From: Pirellulales bacterium
GTDB taxonomy: Bacteria; Planctomycetota; Planctomycetia; Pirellulales; S012-138
Direction of reading: 5' to 3'
Assembly (NCBI GenBank): GCA_028066245.1
Contig: JALCBR010000013.1
Span: forward strand, 1-64,000
DNA length: 64,000 nt
Shown here: piece by piece, positions 46,918 through 56,689 of the stretch
Layout: the number at the start of each line of letters is the position of its first letter
Position numbering within the stretch: the first letter of the stretch is position 1
Made by a program: the position numbers and the translations under genes
The notes under the pieces: generated by a model
What the model was told of the DNA's origin: nothing
Database searches by the model: none
The model's input: only the letters and a program-made list of their open reading frames with translations

Positions 46918-48114
46918 ATGTCAACAAATGGATCACTGAACCGCAAGCTTCGGATGGCGTTGGTCGGTGGAGGTCAGGGGGCATTTATTGGACGCGTGCA
47001 TGCCACGGCGGCCATTCTTGACAATCGGGCGGAGCTTGTCGCCGGAGCTCTCTCTTCTGACCCGGCACGCGCCAAGGCCAGCGCGCCCGATTACGACATC
47101 CCGCCGGAACGCGCGTATGGCTCGTACCAAGAGTTGATCGAAGCGGAATCTCAGCGACCTCCTGGAGATCGTGTCGATTTCGTTTCCGTCGCCACTCCCA
47201 ATCATACGCATTTTGAAATCGCCAAGGCGGCGTTGGACGCCGGGTTCAACGTCGTGTGTGATAAACCACTGACGTTTGATCTACCGCAGGCGGAAGAACT
47301 AGCCAAAGCCGTCAATGCGTCCGGCGCTGTGTTCGCAGTCACCCACAACTACACCGGATATCCTCTGGTTCGCCAGGTGCGACAAATGGTGCAAGCCGGC
47401 GAGTTGGGCGAGATACAAGCCGTCCGAGTTAGCTATATCCAAGGATGGCTACGAACGCGATTGGAAGCGGATGATCACAAGCAAGCCTCGTGGCGAACGG
47501 ACCCCGCACGCAGTGGCGCTGCCGGGGCTTTCGGTGATATCGCAACGCACGCGTTCAATCTCGCTCGCTACATGACCGGCCTGATGCCGGTAGACATCAG
47601 TTGCCATTTGAAGACGTTCGTACCGGAACGGGCGCTCGACGATTACGGAACGGCCATCATTCGGTTTGAAAACGGCGGGCTGGGGACCATTACTGCTTCC
47701 CAAATCAGCCACGGTCGCGAGAATGATCTGTCGATTGAGATCGACGGAACGGAAGCGTCTGTCGCTTGGCGGCAGGAAGAGCCCAACAAGATGCTTCTCC
47801 GCCGCAACGGCCAGCCGCACGCTATGTACACGCGCGATCCCAACGCTCCGTTCATGAATGAGCAAGGCGCGGCCGCCTGCCGCACTCCTGCTGGCCACCC
47901 TGAAGCGTTCTTTGAAGCTTTCGCGAACATCTATCGCAGTGCCTATGACGACATGATTCTCCGCGCCGAAGGCAAACCGTTCGACACCAATAACACAATC
48001 TACCCGAACGTGAACGATGGCGTCGAAGGGATGTACTTCATCCAACAATGTGTGGAGAGCAGTCGAAAAGACGGCGCCTGGCTGCCGCTACGGCATGAAC
48101 TCGCTCGGCCATAA
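46918..48114 (+). CDS. Gfo/Idh/MocA family oxidoreductase
   Basis: A 398-aa NAD(P)-dependent oxidoreductase. The ATG at 46918 has an AGAGGAG ribosome-binding site. MALVGGGQGAFIGRVHATAA is the Rossmann glycine-rich loop. VSVATPNHTHFEIAKAALDA is the second nucleotide-binding segment. NVVCDKPLTFDLPQAEELAK holds the conserved KP lysine, and RTDPARSGAAGAFGDIATHA is the C-terminal substrate part. The substrate is probably a sugar or cyclitol, given the family and the adjacent sugar transporter genes. Confidence 0.88.
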   Translation: MSTNGSLNRKLRMALVGGGQGAFIGRVHATAAILDNRAELVAGALSSDPARAKASAPDYDIPPERAYGSYQELIEAESQRPPGDRVDFVSVATPNHTHFEIAKAALDAGFNVVCDKPLTFDLPQAEELAKAVNASGAVFAVTHNYTGYPLVRQVRQMVQAGELGEIQAVRVSYIQGWLRTRLEADDHKQASWRTDPARSGAAGAFGDIATHAFNLARYMTGLMPVDISCHLKTFVPERALDDYGTAIIRFENGGLGTITASQISHGRENDLSIEIDGTEASVAWRQEEPNKMLLRRNGQPHAMYTRDPNAPFMNEQGAAACRTPAGHPEAFFEAFANIYRSAYDDMILRAEGKPFDTNNTIYPNVNDGVEGMYFIQQCVESSRKDGAWLPLRHELARP

Positions 48115-48141
48115 CGCCTGATGGATCAGCAGCCGATACGG

Positions 48142-48894
48142 CTAACATTGCTCCGGCTTGTTGCCCACATACAGCGTGGCAATTCCTAGCGTCAGTGGGC
48201 GAACTTCCACATCGCACAATCCCGCCAAGCGCATGCGTTCCGCCAAGGCTTCTCCCTCGGGAAATTCGCCTACGCTTTTGGGAAGATAGACATAAGCCTC
48301 TGAACGGTTGCGGGAGAGCAACTGACCAATCCTTGGCAACACGCGGCGGAAGTACCAGCCGTAAACCGCCTTGAACGGTTGCCAGCGAGGGTGGGAAAAT
48401 TCCAACACAGCCACATGTCCGCCGGGCCGACAGACGCGGGTCATCTCGCGAAGTCCGCGGTCCGTGTCCGCCACGTTTCGCAGCCCGAAAGCGACCGAAA
48501 CGACCTGAAACATGTCATCCGGGAAGGGGAGGTGCTGGGCGTCTGCCTGCACAAATTGAACTTGCCCGAGCTGCCGCTTGTCTCGCTTCTGCTCGCCGAT
48601 GACGAGCATCTCAGAGCAGAAATCCGCAGCGACCACCGGTGTCTTGACTCCCGCCCGTTTGGCGAAAGCAAAAGCCAGGTCTCCAGTTCCGGCGCACAGG
48701 TCGAGAATCGGCGACTCTCCGCCAGGCTTAACCCGGCGAGACGTTCGCCAGCGCCAATATTGATCGACGCCTAGAGAGAGCAGACGATTGAGGAAGTCAT
48801 ATCGTCCGGCAATCTCGCCGAACATCTCCTGCACGCGTTTTGAAGATTTATCGACCGGCACGGAAAACGAAAAAACAAATGGACACAGGAGCAA
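48142..48894 (-). CDS. menG: Menaquinone/ubiquinone methyltransferase (UbiE/MenG)
   Basis: A 250-aa class I methyltransferase of the quinone-biosynthesis family. VQEMFGEIAGRYDFLNRLLS near the N-terminus, ILDLCAGTGDLAFAFAKRAG (SAM loop), VVSVAFGLRNVADTDRGLRE and GHVAVLEFSHPRWQPFKAVY are the family landmarks. Planctomycetes mainly use menaquinone, so MenG is the likelier role, but this is inference. The start is doubtful: the first codon is TTG (48894), and a GTG at 48861 (VPVDKSSKRV) is an alternative. It converges on the Gfo/Idh gene. Confidence 0.9.
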   Translation of the reverse strand: MLLCPFVFSFSVPVDKSSKRVQEMFGEIAGRYDFLNRLLSLGVDQYWRWRTSRRVKPGGESPILDLCAGTGDLAFAFAKRAGVKTPVVAADFCSEMLVIGEQKRDKRQLGQVQFVQADAQHLPFPDDMFQVVSVAFGLRNVADTDRGLREMTRVCRPGGHVAVLEFSHPRWQPFKAVYGWYFRRVLPRIGQLLSRNRSEAYVYLPKSVGEFPEGEALAERMRLAGLCDVEVRPLTLGIATLYVGNKPEQC

Positions 48895-48982
48895 CTTTCA
48901 AACTTCCAGGATAACCGCGGGACCCGCTGGAACGTAACGGGCAAAATGCGTCACTGACAGGGAAGCTCAATTCTGCAGATGC

Positions 48983-50440
48983 TCACAGCGCCGCTTTTCT
49001 TCCCGGCGCGGTCTGTTCAATGGCCGGCATGTGCTCCATGCCGCAAGCGCCCGCAGTGGGGAGCAATTTGTGGGGGCTCAGTCGGTTGTCCGGATTGAAC
49101 GCCGTCCGGAACCGCTCCATCACCTCCAGCGTTTCCGGTGTGAACATCTTGGCCATGAAGGGCAGCTTCTCCACGCCGATGCCGTGTTCGCCAGTCACGC
49201 TGCCGCCGCAGGCCAGGCATTCCTCCAGGATTTCACCGCTGGCTTTGAGCACGCGTTTGACTTGTTCGCGATCACGTTCGTCAAACAGCACGATCGGATG
49301 CAGGTTGCCATCGCCAGCGTGAAACACGTTGACAATCCGCAGTCCGTACTTCTCGCCAATTGCGTAAATCTTCCGCAGCATGTGCGGCAGTTTGGTCCGT
49401 GGCACAACGCCATCTTGCGTGCAGAAGCTATTGGCCAATCGGCCCACCGCGCCAAACGCCTGCTTGCGAGCTTTCCAAAGTTGTCGCCGTTCCTTTTCAT
49501 CCGCCGCTTGGCGAACTTCACGAGCGCCGTTGGCGATGCAGATTTCAGAGATGCGATCACGTTGCGCGTCCAAGCCGGCTTCCAGCCCATCAACTTCCAT
49601 CAACAAAACGGCTTGCGCGTCAGCAGGAAACCCGAAGGCGAAGGCCTGTTCCAGCGAGAGGACGATATCGTGATCCATCATCTCTAGTGCCGCCGGCACA
49701 ATCCCGGCAGCGATGATCCCACTGATCGAGTTCGTCGCGTCATCGACCGAATCAAAAATACCCAGTAGCGTGCGATAGCCTTGCGGGTCTTTGGTGAGCC
49801 GGACCCATAGCTTGGTGGCAATGACCAGCGTCCCTTCACTGCCGACCAGCGCTCCGGTGAGGTCAAAGCCAGGCGTGTCTTCCGCCGGTCCGCCGATGCG
49901 AACAATTGAGCCGTCAGCCATTACCGCTTCCACGCCCAGGACGTGATTGACGGTCACGCCGTACTTGAGCGTGTGCGGCCCGCCGGAATTGGTGGCAAAG
50001 TTACCGCCGATGGTGCACGCGCCCTGGCTGGACGGATCGGGCGCGTAATGAAAGCCGGTCCCTCGCAACGCCTGGGTGAGCCAAACATTGACCACGCCCG
50101 GCTGCACCACGGCGTACCGATCGCGCAGGTTGATCTCCTCGATCTCTTTCATTCGCGTGAGCACAATCATCACGCCGCCGCCCACAGGCAGGCACCCGCC
50201 GGCCAAACTGGTGCCGGCGCCACGGGGCAGAAACGGAACGTCATGCTGATTGCACAGCCGCACAATCGCAGCCACGTCCTCCGTCGTCCGCGGAAAGACG
50301 GCAACATCCGGCGAGTTCTTCTCGATCGTAAACCCGTCACACTCATAGACGAGCAACTCCGAGTGCGCCGTGAGGACGCCATCTGCGCCCACAACATCAC
50401 GCAGGGCTCTGATGAGTTCCGTTCGTTGGGCAAGTGGCAT
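48983..50440 (-). CDS. FAD-linked oxidase, glycolate oxidase subunit GlcD-like
   Basis: A 485-aa PCMH/VAO-type flavoprotein. The FAD-binding part includes VPFLPRGAGTSLAGGCLPVG, and later GACTIGGNFATNSGGPHTLK and ALVGSEGTLVIATKLWVRLT. The C-terminal part includes NVFHAGDGNLHPIVLF and GSVTGEHGIGVEKLPFMA. These fit GlcD or D-lactate/2-hydroxyacid dehydrogenases. glcE and glcF are not adjacent, so substrate and partner are not determined. The ATG at 50440 is the natural family start. Confidence 0.88.
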   Translation of the reverse strand: MPLAQRTELIRALRDVVGADGVLTAHSELLVYECDGFTIEKNSPDVAVFPRTTEDVAAIVRLCNQHDVPFLPRGAGTSLAGGCLPVGGGVMIVLTRMKEIEEINLRDRYAVVQPGVVNVWLTQALRGTGFHYAPDPSSQGACTIGGNFATNSGGPHTLKYGVTVNHVLGVEAVMADGSIVRIGGPAEDTPGFDLTGALVGSEGTLVIATKLWVRLTKDPQGYRTLLGIFDSVDDATNSISGIIAAGIVPAALEMMDHDIVLSLEQAFAFGFPADAQAVLLMEVDGLEAGLDAQRDRISEICIANGAREVRQAADEKERRQLWKARKQAFGAVGRLANSFCTQDGVVPRTKLPHMLRKIYAIGEKYGLRIVNVFHAGDGNLHPIVLFDERDREQVKRVLKASGEILEECLACGGSVTGEHGIGVEKLPFMAKMFTPETLEVMERFRTAFNPDNRLSPHKLLPTAGACGMEHMPAIEQTAPGRKAAL

Positions 50441-50509
50441 TGTTAGTCTCTACCAAGCGACCGAATATGTGTTACTGTCTACACCTTTTTCTACTCGTCT
50501 CACGACATC

Positions 50510-51223
50510 CTAGCTCCAGTCCCGCGCAACGGTCTTTGTCTTCTTGTGGCGACCGAAGTCACGAAGCAGCCATTCGACTGGGCGGCAGTTGGCGTCGATG
50601 AGTTGTTGCAGCACGGGGAACTCGCCGTGGGAATGAAACGTTACTTCATCTTCCGGGCTGGGGGCATAGACGGCGGCCGTTCCGGTCAAAGTTGCAAAGA
50701 ACAGTGTACCATGCTGTTGAGGATCGCGACCTGGTTTGGTGGGCAGGTAGACCTGGCAGTCGAGATGTTCCTCTCCTTGCCGCAACGGTTTGCGGTCAAC
50801 GGAGTCCATTCTCATTCGCACGAGCGGCGTTCCCTGCTTGTCCACGTTGGCGAAAGCCGACGGCGCGCTGGACATCGCAATCCGCGCGTGCGCGTAGGGA
50901 GTGCTAAAAACCCTGCGTTCCACCCAGGCGAAGAATCGCACCGTGTTGATTGCTTGAATCAGGAACACACTCGTCAGGCCATTCGCGTCTGCCGCATCGT
51001 TCTCAACAACCACACTCACAGAGAACTCGCGGAAGCGGACGCCATAGAACTTGGTGTCTGTCGTACTGATCAGCAGCCGGGCGCGGCGAGAAAACTCAGC
51101 CGGGCGCAGCCCTTCGCTTGCCAGCAGCTTGGCAAACGGTTCTAGATCGGCCTCGCCCACCAGCAGGACTTCCCGCACGGGATGGACTTCTGCGGCCGTC
51201 TTGGGGAGGCGGTCAACGGGCAT
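50510..51223 (-). CDS. Hypothetical protein, possibly acetoacetate decarboxylase-like fold
   Basis: A 237-aa soluble protein. The ATG at 51223 (MPVDRLPKTAAEVHPVREVL) is preferred. The track version starts at a TTG 27 codons earlier. The sequence FFAWVERRVFSTPYAHARIA, then GTLFFATLTGTAAVYAPSPE, is loosely reminiscent of ADC/DUF2071-like beta barrels, but the similarity is weak. It lies 69 bp upstream of glcD on the same strand, so co-transcription is possible. Confidence 0.55.
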   Translation of the reverse strand: MPVDRLPKTAAEVHPVREVLLVGEADLEPFAKLLASEGLRPAEFSRRARLLISTTDTKFYGVRFREFSVSVVVENDAADANGLTSVFLIQAINTVRFFAWVERRVFSTPYAHARIAMSSAPSAFANVDKQGTPLVRMRMDSVDRKPLRQGEEHLDCQVYLPTKPGRDPQQHGTLFFATLTGTAAVYAPSPEDEVTFHSHGEFPVLQQLIDANCRPVEWLLRDFGRHKKTKTVARDWS

Positions 51224-51378
51224 CGTCTTACAACTTTTCAACAGTCCAGGATGGAAATGGAGCCTGACTTGCGTCCGTGTTTGACTTTCCGCCAGTTCAT
51301 GCAACGATGACGCGAACAGGCGAATCCTGACGTCGTTTCATCGCCTTTCAACTTTCGCTGTTCACCAGGGACGCCACG

Positions 51379-51765
51379 ATGAACTCTTCCAAGCCAACGG
51401 TGGCCGTGATCGGAGCCAGCGCGGACCGCGCCAAGTTTGGCAACAAGTCGGTCAGGGCTCATCTCAGTCAGGGATACGAAGTCTATCCCATCAATCTCAA
51501 TCAAAGCCAGATCGAAGGTCTGGCCACATACTCCAGCATTCGTGAAATTCCCACACAGCCGGTCGACCGCGTGACTGTCTATCTTCCGCCTGTTGCTGCG
51601 GCTGGGGTGATGACTGACATTGCCGCGGTGGGCTGCCGGGAGTTGTTTCTCAACCCCGGCAGTGACGGTCCGGAAGCGGTCGCCGCTGCGGAAGCCGCCG
51701 GTCTGGAGCCGATTCGCGCCTGCAGCATCGTGGACATCGGCGAAAGCCCGGCAAAGTTCGCATGA
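51379..51765 (+). CDS. CoA-binding domain protein
   Basis: A 128-aa single CoA-binding (Rossmann-like) domain protein. VAVIGASADRAKFGNKSVRA is the N-terminal nucleotide-binding loop, then YEVYPINLNQSQIEGLATYS and CRELFLNPGSDGPEAVAAAE, as in YccU-type proteins. The exact ligand and role are unknown. It is a single (+) gene, divergent from the hypothetical gene upstream and convergent with the aminotransferase. Confidence 0.85.
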   Translation: MNSSKPTVAVIGASADRAKFGNKSVRAHLSQGYEVYPINLNQSQIEGLATYSSIREIPTQPVDRVTVYLPPVAAAGVMTDIAAVGCRELFLNPGSDGPEAVAAAEAAGLEPIRACSIVDIGESPAKFA

Positions 51766-51839
51766 GTACGCGAAAGGAGCAGGCATGCACCAACGGCCAG
51801 ACTGCCCTGATTGGCCAAACAAGGGATGTCGTGGCCGAT

Positions 51840-53210
51840 TTAGCAGATGGCATTCAGTCCATCGCTGACAATTTGAATCATTTGCTGGAGCTGACAAGCT
51901 TCGATGGTCAGGCACGGCGCTAGGTGCAACAAATTGCCGCGCGCGCGCGCGAACAGCCCACGGCGTCGCACTTCAGCCAGGAGGTCGAAACCCAAGCTCG
52001 GTCGCAAGGCGTTGTCTAGCTCAACCGCCCAGAGCATTCCAATTCCGCGAACATCTTTAACGAGCGGATGCGCACGCAAAGGTTCAAAGGCCTCGCTCAT
52101 CACGCCTGCGAGTTCGAGGGATCGCGCCAGCAGTTGATCCCGTTCGATGAGCGCGAGATTCTCCAAGGCAACACGACAACACACGGGATGCCCGGAGTAG
52201 GTGGCTGCATGCAGCCACGATTGATCGTCGGTCGCGTTGGTGATGCACTCGCCAATTGCGTCACTGACACCCATCCCTCCCAGCGGTAAATAGCCGCTGG
52301 TTATGCCTTTGGCGAATGTCACGATGTCAGGTTGAACGTCGTAGGATTCCAGGGCGAACCAATCGCCCGTCCGACCGAACCCAGTCAGCACTTCATCAGT
52401 GATTAACAGCACATCGTGTCGATCGCAGATCTGCCGAACCTCAGGCCAGTATTCCGGAGGAGGGACAAACACGCCACCGACACCAACGATCGGTTCAGCC
52501 AGAAACGCCGCCACGTTCGCGGAGCCGATGCGCAAGATTTCCTCTTCCAAAGCTTTGGCAGCGAGTATGCCAGTCGAGGAATGGGTTCCGGTTGGATTTT
52601 TCGTATCTGCTGCCCAGTGGCTCGGAGCCGGAACCCAGGAGAATCCAGGCATCCGCGGCTCAAAGTTCTTCAGGTATTTCTCCATGCCAGTGGCGGACAG
52701 TGCGGCAAAGGTTGTCCCGTGATAGTCGCCTCGCCGGGCAATGGTATGCGTTTTGTTGGGCTGGCCCTGCAACTTCCAAAAATAGCGGGCTGTCTTGATC
52801 GCGGCTTCGTTGGCTTCCGCACCTGAGGTTGTGAAGTAAAAGCGGTTGATGTGTGGGTAACACAGTTGGGCGAGTCGGTGAGCCAACTCAACGGCAGGCT
52901 GATTGCTGCTGCCAACGTACGTGCTGGTATAGGCGAGTTGTGCCATCTGCTCAGCAGCGACGTCCGCCAATTCACGGCAGCCATGTCCGACCAAGACATT
53001 CCACAACCCGGAGAGACCGTCGAGGTATTCTCGCCCGTTGACGTCCGTGAGGATGGCTCCCTGTCCGCTTTGCCAGACGATGCCCTGGTTCTGCAATGCC
53101 GCATCATGGCAACTGTGCAACAGGTGCCGGTTATCGAGTATGGTCCAGGCGTCTGGCTGGACTTGCTGATTTGCGCTCAACAATTGCTTGCTGGCGGCTG
53201 TTGATGGCAT
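51840..53210 (-). CDS. Class III (omega) aminotransferase
   Basis: A 456-aa PLP enzyme. The ATG at 53210 follows an AGAGGAACCC ribosome-binding site. GREYLDGLSGLWNVLVGHGC, then FTTSGAEANEAAIKTARYFW, is the PLP phosphate region. The Asp is in LLITDEVLTGFGRTG. The Schiff-base Lys is in DIVTFAKGITSGYLPLGG. It resembles omega-amino-acid:pyruvate aminotransferases, though the substrate is not determined. It stands alone. Confidence 0.9.
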   Translation of the reverse strand: MPSTAASKQLLSANQQVQPDAWTILDNRHLLHSCHDAALQNQGIVWQSGQGAILTDVNGREYLDGLSGLWNVLVGHGCRELADVAAEQMAQLAYTSTYVGSSNQPAVELAHRLAQLCYPHINRFYFTTSGAEANEAAIKTARYFWKLQGQPNKTHTIARRGDYHGTTFAALSATGMEKYLKNFEPRMPGFSWVPAPSHWAADTKNPTGTHSSTGILAAKALEEEILRIGSANVAAFLAEPIVGVGGVFVPPPEYWPEVRQICDRHDVLLITDEVLTGFGRTGDWFALESYDVQPDIVTFAKGITSGYLPLGGMGVSDAIGECITNATDDQSWLHAATYSGHPVCCRVALENLALIERDQLLARSLELAGVMSEAFEPLRAHPLVKDVRGIGMLWAVELDNALRPSLGFDLLAEVRRRGLFARARGNLLHLAPCLTIEACQLQQMIQIVSDGLNAIC

Positions 53211-53501
53211 GGGTTCCTCTTGGTGATGGAGCTTCGAATCGGTGAGGCTCGAACAAAGAGACACAACCAAAACGGCTTGGTGCCCTGCAATCTGGGCGAA
53301 AGGGCGATGCCAAATCCGCACACTGGCGATTCTGCCCTGCTGGCCGTCTGACGAATAGGCGCACCGCCAGAGAAACCTGCAAATTGACGAGAGAAACTGG
53401 CATTCCGAGCCGAGACCAATTGTTCTCTCGATGACTATAATGAGCCAGCGCTCGTGCCAGACACTTCGTCAGTTTGATCTCGTTCGTTTCTGCAATTCAC
53501 A

Positions 53502-54635
53502 ATGAACAATTACAAACATTCGTTGGCCAGTTGGGCAGTGCTACCTGTTAGCTTGGTGTTGACGTTGGGGATGGTAGGGACAGGCGGTCACCTGATTCAA
53601 GATGGCAAGCAAACTGGGAGCAACGCGGCGCAAGCCACCGGCGACCAGTCCTCGTTGGAATCAAAGTACCTGCACAACGTTCGCCAAGTCACCTCTGGGT
53701 TCACCAAAGCTGGCGAAGGCTACTTTTCGCCGGATGGGAAGACGATCGTCTATCAAGCGATCTCCGACACGTATCCGTTCTATCAGATCTACAAGCAACC
53801 CTTGGTTGGCGGGACGCCGCAGTTGTTGTCTCGCGGGCGCGGCCGTACGACATGCGCCTACTTTTCACCGGACGGCAAGAAGATCCTGTTTGCGTCCAGC
53901 CACACGGACCCACAGTTGGACAAGACCGAAGCCGATGCTATTCGGCAAGCGGAAGAAGATGCGCGGAACAATGTCCGTCGTCGCTATCAATGGGATTTCG
54001 ATCCGCACATGGAAATCTATGAGGCGAACCTGGACGGCAAGAATCTCACGCCGCTGACCAACGCGCCAGGCTATGACGCGGAGGGCGCTTACTCAGTTGA
54101 TGGCAAATCGATTGCGTTTTGTAGCATGCGCGACGGCGATCCGGACATCTTCTTGATGAATTCTGATGGCTCCAACCTGCGACAAATCACCAACGCACCA
54201 GGCTATGATGGCGGCCCGTTTGTCTCGCCGGACGGCAACTGGATCGTGTTTCGCAGCGACCGTGAGAAGAAGGACTACCTGCAGATTCACGTGATTGGAG
54301 TTGACGGACAGAATGAAACGGCTCTGACCGACAACAATGGCGTGAACTGGGGACCTTACTGGCACCCAACGCAGCCCTACCTGATTTGGTCTGGCGCGGA
54401 TCACAGCGATCCCACAAAGCGTCCCAATTACGATCTATGGGTGATGAAATACAAGATCGAAGATGGGAAGTTCATCGGCGGTGAGAAAACGCGCATCACG
54501 GACAACATCGCGGCTGATGTGTTGCCTGTGTTCTCGCCTGATGGACGGAAGCTGATGTGGACAAGCACTCGAACGGAGAACCGTACCAGTCAACTCTTCA
54601 TCGCGGACGTAACGTTGCCTGGCGAGGAAAGGTAG
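53502..54635 (+). CDS. Exported TolB-like beta-propeller (PD40 repeats)
   Basis: A 377-aa protein. The N-terminal segment (LASWAVLPVSLVLTLGMVGT) is an export signal. The rest is built from PD40/WD40-like blades: GYFSPDGKTIVYQAISDT, YFSPDGKKILFASSHTDP, AYSVDGKSIAFCSMRDGDPD with IFLMNSDGSNLRQI, FVSPDGNWIVFRSDRE and VFSPDGRKLMWTSTR. It resembles the TolB C-terminal domain, but TolB-Pal genes are absent. It is probably a secreted binding protein. It converges on mobB with 47 bp between stops. Confidence 0.82.
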   Translation: MNNYKHSLASWAVLPVSLVLTLGMVGTGGHLIQDGKQTGSNAAQATGDQSSLESKYLHNVRQVTSGFTKAGEGYFSPDGKTIVYQAISDTYPFYQIYKQPLVGGTPQLLSRGRGRTTCAYFSPDGKKILFASSHTDPQLDKTEADAIRQAEEDARNNVRRRYQWDFDPHMEIYEANLDGKNLTPLTNAPGYDAEGAYSVDGKSIAFCSMRDGDPDIFLMNSDGSNLRQITNAPGYDGGPFVSPDGNWIVFRSDREKKDYLQIHVIGVDGQNETALTDNNGVNWGPYWHPTQPYLIWSGADHSDPTKRPNYDLWVMKYKIEDGKFIGGEKTRITDNIAADVLPVFSPDGRKLMWTSTRTENRTSQLFIADVTLPGEER

Positions 54636-54682
54636 CGGTGGCATTTGGCCACTTGCGCGCGAATGAACGATGTGACCGGCCG

Positions 54683-55207
54683 CTAGTCGTGGACGAGTGC
54701 GAGGATGTTCTTGGCGACGGTCGCGATGTCACTTCGAGGCCAAACCGTCGGTCCATGATCGCAGGTGTCGTCCGTGATGACTGCTTGAACGTTGGAGTCC
54801 TTACCCGATCTTGGGGGCGTTCCGATTGCTGCCCGCCAGACTTCAACCTTGGCCGCTGTCGCGAGGGTGTCGCCTTCGACCAGGACAAGATCACAGTCAG
54901 CAAACAGTGGTTCAAACGACTGGTAGCGATCTTCACCCGGCAAAGAGTTGTCCGTAGCCTGCTCGCCCTTTTCCTCCTCTACAGGCACAAAGACGGCTGA
55001 CATCTTTCGCGAAAGCACGCCGACCAGGCAGGCTCCAGCTTCACGATGCCGATGCGAATCCTTACCTGGAGCGTCCAGTTCGTGGTGGTGGTGCGTGTGC
55101 TTGATCGTTGCCACGCGCAACCCATTGGCGCGATAGTGCCGCAGTAACTCTTCGATCAATAGCGTCTTGCCGTGATTCTTTCCGCCAATGATGTGGACGC
55201 GTTTCAT
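54683..55207 (-). CDS. mobB: Molybdopterin-guanine dinucleotide biosynthesis adapter MobB
   Basis: A 174-aa GTP-binding protein. The ATG at 55207 (MKRVHIIGGKNHGKTLLIEE) begins the P-loop GGKNHGKT directly. Next are VATIKHTHHHHELDAPGKDS with the conserved His-rich/Asp segment and HREAGACLVGVLS, then CDLVLVEGDTLA, all MobB-like. MobB assists MobA in attaching GMP to molybdopterin. No other molybdenum cofactor genes are in the window. Confidence 0.88.
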   Translation of the reverse strand: MKRVHIIGGKNHGKTLLIEELLRHYRANGLRVATIKHTHHHHELDAPGKDSHRHREAGACLVGVLSRKMSAVFVPVEEEKGEQATDNSLPGEDRYQSFEPLFADCDLVLVEGDTLATAAKVEVWRAAIGTPPRSGKDSNVQAVITDDTCDHGPTVWPRSDIATVAKNILALVHD

Positions 55208-55416
55208 CTCGAATGATTGCTGGGCCTCGGGCGGCGCAGTGTTCAAGTTCTGATCGCTCGGGGAAAGAGAGCATTATTCTCTTTGTAAGCGTGAACGTGA
55301 AGGGCCCTTCCAACTGTTCGAGCGCGCCGTCGGAATCCCAGGCCACGTCTGGCGGCGAGTGCCTGACACCGAATGCCGAAGGATAAGCAAGTCTCTCTTG
55401 CCGCGCCCAGCCAACG

Positions 55417-56160
55417 CTAGATCATCGATTCGTCGAAGATACCGTCCATTCCCAAGCGGGATTTCAGCACGTCAAACTCGGAACGATACTCATCGCTTGA
55501 GCTGTGGACATGCTCGGCTTCGGTGATGAACTTCATCTGCTCATCACAAGGGATGTTGTGCTCTGCAAAGACGCGTTCAAATTGCGTCAGGTCATCGCCG
55601 TAAACGATCAGCAGCTTGTGCTCGTCAAACTGCACCTCCAGCGGACGCCCTGCATTGAGCACGGCGATACCAGTGCAACCATCGTTGAGGAGCTGATCCT
55701 CGAAATCACAAAGGATGCTTTTGAGCACCGGAACGTCGATGTGCTCACGATACAGGTCGATGTGGTCCTGTCCGCGATGATCGTGGCTGGTTTCCAGCAC
55801 AACGTCCACGACAGGGCCGAGCGGATCAATCAAGTCCAGGAAGACATCAAACAGCACTTCGCGGCTGGCGCTGGCCATGACCACGGGAACGGACGTCTGC
55901 GATTCTTCATCGTTGTAGCGATCATGGCGGTACCCTTGCTTGGGGACCACTTGGAGATCGTAGGATGGGCGCACAGCTTCGGTCAGCAAGAATTCACCGT
56001 AGCGATCGATCTGCAAATGCGCTTCCAGGTCATCTTCACTCAAATTGAGGAAGCTGCTCGCGTTCGGGCCCGGCGCGCCGTCGCGAAACACATTGCGAAT
56101 TTTTTGCAAGAAGCCCATACCCGATTCCTCACCCTTGGGCCGGTAATTTGACCAGCTCAT
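55417..56160 (-). CDS. Hypothetical acidic protein (247 aa)
   Basis: Not recognised. The start chosen is ATG 56160 (MSWSNYRPKGEESG), with another ATG at codon 15 (MGFLQKIRNVFRDG). The protein is soluble and acidic. Repeated Asp/His patches (DVVLETSHDHRGQDHIDLYR) and the pattern PVLKSILCDFEDQLLNDGCT suggest a defined alpha/beta domain. No signal peptide is seen. It is divergent from the transglutaminase lipoprotein across a 529-bp spacer. Confidence 0.6.
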   Translation of the reverse strand: MSWSNYRPKGEESGMGFLQKIRNVFRDGAPGPNASSFLNLSEDDLEAHLQIDRYGEFLLTEAVRPSYDLQVVPKQGYRHDRYNDEESQTSVPVVMASASREVLFDVFLDLIDPLGPVVDVVLETSHDHRGQDHIDLYREHIDVPVLKSILCDFEDQLLNDGCTGIAVLNAGRPLEVQFDEHKLLIVYGDDLTQFERVFAEHNIPCDEQMKFITEAEHVHSSSDEYRSEFDVLKSRLGMDGIFDESMI

Positions 56161-56689
56161 TCGCTCTCCGCTCCTGGTTATCAATTGAGGGGGAGTTCAT
56201 CTCCACCCGCCGCAGTTCAAGACATTCAACTCGCCCCTTAGGTCCTCATGGCATGCTGGCACACCCCTCTACCCTGGGTCTCAGGCTTGGGTGCACGTTT
56301 TGCAAACCACGCTGAAGTCTAGCACCGGACCTGACAGTGCGCTCCACGACAGATCGCGAATCTGGTGGGAAAACACGCCAAATTTGTGAGACTTTGACGG
56401 GTGCGTTCCGCTTGCGGATGCTTTGCTGCCAAATCACCACAGCTGGCAGTGCCTGGGACTGGTCTCGCTCTCTTTTCGCTGCGATTGATATATTGGCTTG
56501 ACCTAGCGAACCTTGACAAAGCGAGCTGCGCATCCGGCACACCGTGCCGTCGGGATCGCGCCAGCCGCTACCACTTACGGACACAGCAACCCGGACAACA
56601 GATATTGGGACCACACTCCCGTGGCGATCGCGGAATGGGGTGTTGTTCTTTGTCCTCAATTTGAAGATTCGCGGCAGGGAGGCCCGAGC
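56161..56689. other. Divergent 529-bp spacer, no gene supported
   Basis: Track ORFs here (56246..56659 - and the 5' extension of the lipoprotein ORF) are not coding-like. A TTGACA-like box (CCTTGACAAAG, around 56511) is seen, but no matching -10 hexamer lies 16-18 bp downstream. The region should contain promoters for both flanking genes. Confidence 0.35.

Noticed and set aside
49031-49687. 218-aa ORF on + strand opposite the glcD-like gene
   Set aside because: Antisense to a confident flavoprotein gene, with no own features.
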